From: Latescibacteria bacterium UBA6620
GTDB lineage: Bacteria; Latescibacterota; UBA2968
NCBI GenBank assembly: GCA_002433075.1
Contig: DJHM01000005.1
Location: 3,499-36,564 of the forward strand
Reading direction: 5' to 3'
Length of the DNA stretch: 33,066 bases
The notes below the pieces were generated by a model, which was not told the DNA's origin, did no database searches, and saw nothing but the letters and a program-made list of their open reading frames with translations. This document shows, piece after piece, positions 23,534 through 32,100 of this stretch. The number at the start of each line of letters is the position of its first letter. The stretch's first letter is position 1. The position numbers were made by a program, and so were the translations under genes.

Positions 23534-24707
23534 CTATGGAGCCTCTACTGGGCGTGTCTTGAAAAGAGACACGGCCAGAAGCCCAACGGCGATCGTCCCG
23601 AGCGGTCCCGATACCCCGAACGAGATGGCCAGAACCTGAGCTGGAACACCCCAACCGTTGAGAGAGCCTTCGAGCAGGAGCGGAGCGATTCTCAATAGCA
23701 CACTGTGAGTGTCCAGACCACCACCGCCGGGCCAACCAACCCCGGGACACCCACCTGTCGGGCGTGGATGAAGCCTGGAATCATACGCGGCTCCATCCCG
23801 AACAGAAGTGTCGCCAGGAAACCGGCCAGGTAGATATGACGGTGAGCGTCGCCGTCCGCCTACAACGGAAAACCAAGCGCCAGCTGGATGCCGGCGAGAA
23901 TGTCCAGGATGGCACCCACACCCAGCCAGCCGTAGGCCAGGTAAAGCGCCAGTTCGAACCAACCGAACTCCCCTCGATCGGGCAACCCGGGTCGTGTGGG
24001 GTGCTGACCCGTCGTGGCTTCGGCGAGGCGACCCACCGTTCAAGCCGGCCGTAGTCGCACGTCGAGTTTCCATATGAAATAAAGCAGAAGAAGACATCGA
24101 CCGCGTTCCGGTTCCAGGCTATATCCACGACCGCCTGTCCAGCGCGGGCGGCCTCGACAGATACCACAGCATTGATCACGCCGTACCCCAGGGCTGCCGC
24201 GAGGAGGGGGCAAACGATATGCAGCGCGGCTCGCTGCTCGGACGCGCGCAAGATCACGTGGAGAGCCGTCCCGACGTAGAGGACGGTCGCGACCAGCGTC
24301 ATCACCCCGGATGCGCCGATGACTGAAGGGCCGAAGCCCCGATCGACACCCAGACCTGCTACGCTCTGTCCAACCACGCCTACAAAGAGCAGACCAACGG
24401 TCAAGGGAACAACCGTCGGGCGCGGAAGCGGAACTCCAGTGAGCCTGGGCACGAAATACAGGCTGACACCCACGATGAACAATCCCAGCCACCCGATCAG
24501 CTGGGCGTGTCCGTGGGCTTGTAACACCGACAGCCACCACGCGTCCACGGACAGACCGAATCCGACGTGAATCGACAGAATCGAGACGAACCCGAACCCG
24601 GCGGTCAGGGCGATCAGTGTTGCCGTCGTAACCGCAGTGAAACCGAACTCCAGATATCCCCCTACCCGGGGGGATTGTGCGCCAGAGCTTGTCTGGTCGT
24701 CAGGCAC
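23534..24707 (-). pseudogene. Decayed NnrS-like heme/copper membrane protein gene
   Basis: The first two thirds encode several hydrophobic segments with QAHGHAQLIGWLGLFIVG and LYFVPRLTG, typical of the NnrS family linked to nitric oxide tolerance and denitrification. Beyond DVFFCFISYGN the reading frame shifts (near 24070) into a frame that reads KLDVRLRPA, then a TGA (24042-24040), then GWFELALYLAYGWLGVGA, then a TAG (23862-23860), then DAHRHIYLAGFLATLLFGM and RMIPGF, the strongest NnrS signature. A second shift near 23705 leads to the last membrane segments (LLRIAPLLLEG, then ISFGVSGPLGTIAVGLLAV). With two stops and two frameshifts it cannot make a full-length protein. The original start was GTG at 24707. 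Confidence 0.88.
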
Positions 24708-24767
24708 GGGGCGAAGGTAGGTGATCCGAAGGCGCTGTCAACGGTCAATCCGACGCACGATCTCCTC

Positions 24768-24804
24768 AAGAAAAGAAAAAGACCGCCCCACAACGCGGAC
24801 GGCC
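24768..24804 (-). terminator. Rho-independent terminator after the PilZ-like gene
   Basis: GACCGCCC (24781-24788) and GGACGGCC (24797-24804) pair over 8 bp with two G-U wobbles around an 8-base loop; the minus strand continues TTTTTCTTTTCTT. It follows the PilZ-like gene stop by 27 bases and separates it from the NnrS remnant. Confidence 0.85.
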
Positions 24805-24830
24805 TCGCTTTGCCAAGATGCACTCGAACG

Positions 24831-25973
24831 CTACGTCTCCATCACGGTGCTCCGTCGACCTCGCCCTTTCAAAGCATGTTTGGAGATCCTCGGTGCGATG
24901 AACCCCAGAATCGTCTCCAGGCTTTCCCCGGACTTTTTCAGGAATCTCAGGCGCACCAGGTCCCTGTCGACGGTGGTCACTCTCGCCAGCCACCCATCGA
25001 TGAATTCGGGGCCCTCCGCGCCTGGATGAATCCGAATGAGGTCGTTTTCCTCGAAAGCCATCGGGCTGTCGATCACGAGACCGCTACCGCTCAACTCGAT
25101 CAACCGCACTGCGACCTGCTCGAGACCCTCGTATTCTTCGAAAAGTCCCTCGGACGGGATTTCCCTTCCGTAGGTCGAGGCCGGAAGATGGGTCACCGTG
25201 ACCGCGATGTCGAGATCGCAACTGAAAATCTTCCGATCTTCGTTGTAAAGAAGCTCGTCCCCGTGGTCGAGCAGCAGGAACGGGTAGGGTCTTTCGTATT
25301 CCTTCAGGATCTGCGTTTTGAATCGACACTCGCCACCGTACGGAGACCAGAAGAAGGCCCACACAGGATGGCGTTGCTTGAACCGGACCACGTGGTCGCC
25401 TTCCCGAAAAGGTTCCGTGTAAATCGCGAGGTCATTCAGTTCCAGAATCTCGGCAGATAACAATCGGAATCCGGCTTTGCCCCGAACAAGGACGAACAGC
25501 TTCTGGCCCAACATCAGGTGCCGAGTGTTCTGCGGGCGTCGATCCTCGGCGATGTATCGGTATCCCACCTTCTCTCGAACGTGCGCCATCACCTCGACAG
25601 CATCTTCCAGGTCCAACCACGAAGCCTTTCTTGCGCTTCGAACAAAGGCCTTCGCGGCCGCATCGAATCCGTCCAGAGTACCGAGGACGTTGGCCGGATT
25701 TGCTTTCGACACAGCATTGGCCATCGCCTCGACCACCCGGTTCTCGGCGGGGTCCAGACCGTGTCCGTCCGCAAGCTTCTGCAACTGGTCGAAGCCCCGT
25801 AGATGTCGCGTCTCCTTTCGGATGCGACTCCGAATCTTGTTGGCCACGAACGGAATCAGGACGAGCAGGGCCAGGACAAGCACGATGATCAGCACCGTCT
25901 GGACGGTCAGATCATCCCTGTCTTGTAGTCTCTCGAGGACCGGTCCGAATCCGTCGGCCTTTAGAAGTCTCAC
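24831..25973 (-). CDS. Membrane-anchored PilZ-like/YcgR-like protein
   Basis: A 380-residue protein with one N-terminal transmembrane helix (residues 24-44, VLIIVLVLALLVLI) followed by a basic stretch (KIRSRIRKETRH), a helical region (about 55-125) and a beta-rich C-terminal half. The latter contains RFLLLDHG-like and CDLDIAVTVTHL strands, then LIELSGSGLVIDSP, which resembles the D/NxSxxG element of PilZ c-di-GMP receptors, preceded by a YcgR-N-like domain. The PilZ RxxxR motif is not clearly seen, so c-di-GMP binding is uncertain. The GTG start lacks a good ribosome-binding site. It is a single-gene unit with its own terminator. A role in surface attachment or motility control is inferred only from the family. 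Confidence 0.7.
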   Translation of the reverse strand: MRLLKADGFGPVLERLQDRDDLTVQTVLIIVLVLALLVLIPFVANKIRSRIRKETRHLRGFDQLQKLADGHGLDPAENRVVEAMANAVSKANPANVLGTLDGFDAAAKAFVRSARKASWLDLEDAVEVMAHVREKVGYRYIAEDRRPQNTRHLMLGQKLFVLVRGKAGFRLLSAEILELNDLAIYTEPFREGDHVVRFKQRHPVWAFFWSPYGGECRFKTQILKEYERPYPFLLLDHGDELLYNEDRKIFSCDLDIAVTVTHLPASTYGREIPSEGLFEEYEGLEQVAVRLIELSGSGLVIDSPMAFEENDLIRIHPGAEGPEFIDGWLARVTTVDRDLVRLRFLKKSGESLETILGFIAPRISKHALKGRGRRSTVMET

Positions 25974-26112
25974 CTTTGAACCCCGACGTAAGGGAACTAC
26001 TGTCTACACGGTGGAGTTGGTACCCACTCACTTGCGAGAAATATAGGGTGATTTGTCGTTACGGACTACACTGGGAACGGGTCTACCCCTCCTGGGGAAG
26101 CGGACGTGAAAC

Positions 26113-26154
26113 TGAAACGAAAAGAGGGGCAATCGCAAAACGCGAATGCCCCTC
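26113..26154 (-). terminator. Rho-independent terminator after the giant surface protein
   Basis: GAGGGGCAATCGC (26124-26136) pairs with GCGAATGCCCCTC (26142-26154) over 13 bp with one A-A mismatch and a 5-base loop; the minus strand continues TTTTCGTTTC. It lies 21 bases past the stop codon. Confidence 0.93.
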
Positions 26155-26175
26155 TCAACAACTGTGAAACAGGTG

Positions 26176-29100
26176 TTATTTGAGCAACATCACCTTCCGA
26201 ACCGTCCGGAAGTCCAATGCCTGCATCCTCACGAAATACAGCCCACTCGCCACCTGGCGGCCGTACTCGTCGCGCCCATTCCACGAAATCTTGTGGAAAC
26301 CGGCGCTCAATCGATCGTCGACGAGTCGGGCCACTTGCTGTCCAAGCACGTTGTAGATCGTCAGTCGCACTTGCGAAGCTTCCGGCAGGGCAAACGGAAT
26401 GACTGTCTCCGGGTTGAACGGATTCGGGTAATTCTGCGTCAGCTCGAACGACTCGGGCAGCAAACGCATCTCGGCCGCCGCCTCGCCCAACTGTCGGACC
26501 CGTCCGACCGGATCGGAGATGAGGGCCTCTGCGATCTCCACCACACCCGTGACCGTCGGGTCGAGCACGTCGAACTCCAACTGGACAATGGATGTGTTTC
26601 CGCTCAGTCCTTCGGATAACACGTCCGCCAGGACGATCTCGCCCGACCGACGAGCCTGTAACGCGGGTCGACCGTCGTCGGAGAACAAGGATTTCCCCGC
26701 ACCTGTCACCTCGATCAGTTCGAAAGCCGCTGGGTCGTAGTTCAACGTCAACCCATAGCCCTGAACGATCTCGGCATTCGACAGGTCCACCGAAACCATC
26801 ATTGTTTCACCGTGACGGCCGCTTCGCGCCGTAAGGCTGACCCCGGTTTCCAGGTTCAGATTGGAACGTGCCAGCTTGGTCGCTGCCAGATTCGCAGGAT
26901 CAGCCTTATTCAGAGGCTGACCGAAAGCTGCTGCGAACGCTATGAAATCCGGGAAATCGACCTCGCCATTTCGGTTCAGATCGAATACGATGTCGAAGTT
27001 CTCATCTGTACTCTTGACGCCGAAATTCTGGGCGAACTGAATGAAGTCCTGGAAACCGACCACCCCGTCACCGTCGAAATCTGGCGTAGGTTCACCGCTG
27101 GCATCGGCTCCAATCTGGATAATCCCCCCACCCAGACCAATCGTCAGCCTTTGTTGCTCGTCAGCAGAGACCGCAAACTGACCGCTGTTGAGCGTCACCC
27201 GTGTAGGGAGGACGGCCCCTTCGTTCACCGTGAACGTCAAGGTCCCGATGCTGCCTGCATCACCTGTCGTCTGGACTCCCGCCCCCACGAAGGCCACGTT
27301 ACCTCGGAACTGTCCTGCACTCTCTTGCGGGATAAGCAGGGCGCCTTCGAAAAGGCCAACCGGCTCGAACGAACTGTATGTCAGAGCAGACACGTCGTAG
27401 AGCAGCGAGAACTGATAGCCGACCATCGCCAACGCCCCCTCCGTCGCCAACAGGTCGATCGTCACGATGCCGTCTTCGGGAATCGTCTCGAGTATCCGTT
27501 GCCCTTGATCTCCGTCGGCCGTCCCGAAATCTAGGGCCATCGGACCGACCGGCCCCTCACCTATCACGTGCAACGCGGTACCGATCACCTTCACCGTGTC
27601 CGGGCGCGCACCCTCCACCGATGCGAGGATCTTAACTTCGCCTTCCTCGAGGACCGTGAGCTCCGCTGAGGCGATCCCGTTCGTGCTGGATTCCGAATAC
27701 GAGCGATCGCCGTTGAGAAGTGCAGCCCCTCCCAGGATCTCGAATCCGACGAGATGAACCCCGTCGGTCAAAGCCAACCCGTCGAGATCGAACAGCCTGA
27801 CCGTTAGCGTCGCTTTCTCCACTCCGTCGGCTGTCACGGAATCGGCACTCGATACGACTGTGATCTGGCGTTCCAACCCCACCACGTTGACCGTTCCGCG
27901 CGTAAAGGACTGGACGTCTTCGACACCCCCCCCTCCACTGGAGAACTGGACTTTCGACACAACAACTTCTGTGGGTCCGCTGAAACGGTCGTTGACGATG
28001 AATTTCAACACACCCAACAACCCATCTCCCTGAGCCAACTGTTCCGCGGTTGGCCCGAGAATCACGGTCGAGAAACTGATCGAGTTCTCCTTCGGGCTGG
28101 GTATGCTCACGACCAGACCGCCGTTTTGCTGGAGCAGGTTCTTTTCGAGGTCGCTGTCTTCCCGAACCCCCTCGAACGTCACAGCCTCTGCGTCGTAGTC
28201 TACCTGGAACTCGAATCCACCCAGATCCATCACACCTTTGGCATAGATAGCGACCTGGAACGACTCCCCAGGCGGAACCGTCGTGTCAACCAGCCCGTCA
28301 TCCCCACTGGCCGGGTCGAAGTCGACCGATACAGCGTCGTCTCCCACCAGGTCTGCCGCCGACGTTGCAAACGGCAGCGGGAGGATGAAATCATTGACCA
28401 CCGATGCGTCTCCCGTCAGGACGTCGACCCCGTTCGGGTCTCCATCCCCGTCCGGATCGTATCCACCCGTGGTGGGTCCGACTGTCGTCTCGACAATGGC
28501 AAACAATCTGTAGGTCCCCGCACTCAGACCGGGGATCTCGAAGTTGCCCTGTTCGTCCACGAGTCCTTCGCCCGAGAACTCATCGTTCTCGTTGAACGCG
28601 AGGACTTCGCCGATAACGATCTCAATCGGATCGCTCTGTTTCGTCGCCGCTTCAGCAAGCAGAACACTACCCGAAATGGAACCGAAGGAATCGAGCTGGT
28701 CCCCAGTGGAGAATCTCAACGTCAGTGGTTCAGTCAGGATCTGATCGTTGGCGCCTACGGCACCGACCAGGTTGAGCCTATAGGATGTATCCTCTTCGAG
28801 TTCGACGGGAATGGTGACCGTCGTTCCATCGTCGTTCAGTGAAAGGCCTCCCAGTGGGCGCCCATCGGACCCCGGTTGCAGCAGTGCAAATACATTGATG
28901 AATCGACCGCTCTGCTGCACGGGTTCAGAGAAGGTGATGCTGATCTCTCCGCTCTCTGCCACGTTGACATCTCCATCAGCAGGTACAGTCGAAACCACCC
29001 TGAAGGAAGAACCTCGGGCCAGGATGACGAATTCCTGCTCATCGAAGAGCCCCAGGGCCTCGACCTCCACCTTGACGGTATGTACACCAGGCGCCAGATT

Positions 29101-32100
29101 TTCTGCAACCGCACCCGATCTGACCGTATTCGGGGGCAGGAAGTCGAGGAAGACGCGCATCTCCGAATCGACCTCATTCCCCTCTGCATCACGCAAAGTG
29201 AGACGTGCATCATCCTCCCCACCCCGGCCGTCGAAGTCACCGACCTCGACATCGATAAACACCTCGTCGAGTTCCCTGAAGGTTTTCGCGAAGAACACGA
29301 TCGGCTGCTCGCCCGCGACCTCACCCTCCATAAAGATGATCTGACCCGGCAAGGATCCCAGGTCGAGAGGGTTCCCCGTATCGTCGAGCACCTCGATCCC
29401 GTCGCCCAACGTGAAGGGGGGCAGCTCGGTGAAGACCAGCAGACGCCCACCCTCCCCGTCGTCTTCAATGCTGACAAGGAACCGATCGAAAGGCTCTTCG
29501 TCCGGTCGAAGCGGTCGCGGAGAATCCGGATTCAGAAGCGAAAGCCTCACCACCCCCGGGCCAAACGGGTTGAATTCGACCACCACCACCGCCTCATCAG
29601 CGGACTCCAGAAGCCCCACGAAATCATTGGGAGAAACCTCACGACCGTCAAAGCCAGCGAAGAAGGTCTGGTTCGTGATCGGCTCGGGCGGGCGGGTTGC
29701 GAGGGTGATCGTACGCGCAGTTTCATCCACGCTCTCGACTCGGCCGTCGATCTCGAACTGCTGACCGCCGATGATCGTGACGAAAGATGCGATTCGTTCA
29801 CCTTCAGGCTGTCCGGGGAAAACCGCCTCGGTACCTTCGACCGCAACCAGCACACCGGGCTGCAACTCGTGAATACCCGCCTCGCTCTCATTCGCGAAAG
29901 CGATGAACGTCTCACGTGTGACACGCACCGGAGAGGGCGGACTCGGCGAGATCACGTTGTCGAAATCGCGAAGCTGCCCGAACAGATCGTCTACACGGAT
30001 CAGCAGGTTCTCGGTCCCCTGAATCGGGTCGACACCGAGAGGAAGGACTTCGATCGCTGTGGCCAGCTGGCGGTCCGGATCCGGTAAATCCTGAGTGAAG
30101 ACACGCAGGAATCTGGGTTCGAACGTGAATGTCTGCTCGGACAGGAGGGCGTCCCTAAGTTCGCCCAACGTACCGACGGTAGAGCCGTTTGCCAGAGTAA
30201 TCTGAGCATCTGTAGCCAGCACCAGTTCCACAGCCGGTTGGAAAACCAGCCTGCCGCCGAACTGATCGAAGAAGTCGATCCGTGCAGCCACTTCGAACGT
30301 CCGCTGACGCGCACCGCCTTGCAGGATCAGAACGAACGTCGCGTTCACCGTACCTGTGCTGTTCTCCTCCCCGAACACGGCCACCTGCATTCCCAATCCG
30401 ATGTCCGCGAAGGCTCGCAACTCTTCCAGGGGAACCCCCGGAACAGGACTCGGCGGCGGCGGAGTGAAAGGATCGAACTGCTTCGCTTTCGTTACCTTCG
30501 CTGCCCCCCCGTTCCTGAGTGGAGCAGCCCGCTTGAAGTTCGGCCCAAACTCTCCGCCTCCGAAAGGCCCGAAAGCCGGATCGAACGGTGCATCAATGAA
30601 CGGATTGAAGAAAACGATCCCCACGACCGTGTCGCTACTGATGGCGACGTTGACCGGCGTGTCATCGTCACCTTCGACCGAAATGATCTGACCGTTGGAA
30701 TCGATGTCGACAACAACCCCGATCACGACCGGCTCTTCCTGCTCGGGGCCGCGGAAAATGAGAATCTTGTCGGCGTCCAGCTCACCGTTGTCACGGGCCG
30801 CGCCGAACACATCTATGTCGTCGTCTACGCGAAGATCGGAGAAGCTACCGGTCCGTATATCCGGTCCACCCGGGGGACCAAAGCCATCCGGGCCCTGCAA
30901 TGCACGCCCCGCCACAGCCTTCCGTCGAGCGTCAGCACGCGCCTCGCGTTGGAAAAACGGATCGTCGAAGGTCTGGATCTCGAAAACGGTAGCGTCAGTG
31001 ATGTGAACAACCACTCTCCCGAAACCAAAGTCTTCCATCACGAAAGCGTCACTGCCGATCTCGCTCACGATTCCAGAAGCGATAGGAAAGGCGCCAAAGC
31101 CTCCTTCCCCACCTTCAAACTCTCGCTGAATTTTTACCGCGATGGCACTGATCGTACCGTCGTCTTCTTCCGACCCGAACACGTCGACGAAATCACCCTC
31201 GCCCAGATCCTGGAAGGAAGCGAAGCCTTCGAACGGGTCGCCCCCCGCAAACGGATCACCGAACGGGTCGCCAAAGGGATTCCCAAAGGGATCCCCGAAA
31301 GGGTCTCCAAACTGAGGCTGTTGGGTCTGACCGAATGTCCCGAAACCATCACCCGGAGGGGGACCTCCGAACCGGATGAAGAATTCGGTCGCATCCGTCA
31401 CAGTAACGGTTCGGACGGCACCTGTTTCCTCGTCCTGTACACTGAACGTACCCGCCCCGTGGTTGACTGAAGTCACGTTCCCAATGACCACAGGGTCGCC
31501 CAGATCCGGTGGACCCGGAGGGAAACCCGGCCCGCCACCCAGCGCGCCCTGGACCTCGAATAGATCCAGTTCGCCGTCTTCTCCGGCGATGTCCTCGAGG
31601 ATGCCGCGCAGGTCTTCGGGCAAGGATCCCGACCACACGCTCGTCGGCGTGGTCTGCGGAGCGTTCGGTTCCGTCAGTGCCGCTTCGATTTCAAAAAGCA
31701 GGCTGATCAATTCCTCGGGCAAGAAACCGTCCCCTGGGAACGGCGGCTCGGGACCGAAATCGAAGATGCCGTCAAGGGCTCGGGAAACGTCCTCCAGAAT
31801 GACGAGTCCGTCGCTCCCGCCCAAAATTTCGAGCAGTTCGAGTTCTCCCGGCTCAAATAGCAGCCCTCTGAATTCCTCAATCGAAAGCTGGAATCCCGGC
31901 GGCTCCCCTTCAAGTCGGATCCGCATCTCCTCTAGCACAGTCCTGAAGGCGTCACTGAGCCCGACCGGCCCGTCTCCACCGGGGAACGGGGGCTCACCAC
32001 CTTCTGTTTCGATCTCGACGACGAACGCCTTGAAGCTTCCATCGGCGAGCCTTTCGCCTTGCACCTTGACGAAGGTGCCCACAACGATGTCTTCAAACGA

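Noticed and set aside
19073..23860. Two in-frame TAG codons inside conserved coding blocks (GNAT and NnrS-like genes) as evidence for TAG recoding
   Set aside because: TAG is used as an ordinary terminal stop by intact genes here (at 1160, 6197, 12190 and 21706), and both interrupted genes also carry frameshifts, so decay is the simpler explanation.
30238..31470. 410-codon plus-strand frame opposite the DUF5666-like region
   Set aside because: It has no domain signature and lies fully within a minus-strand gene with clear domain repeats.
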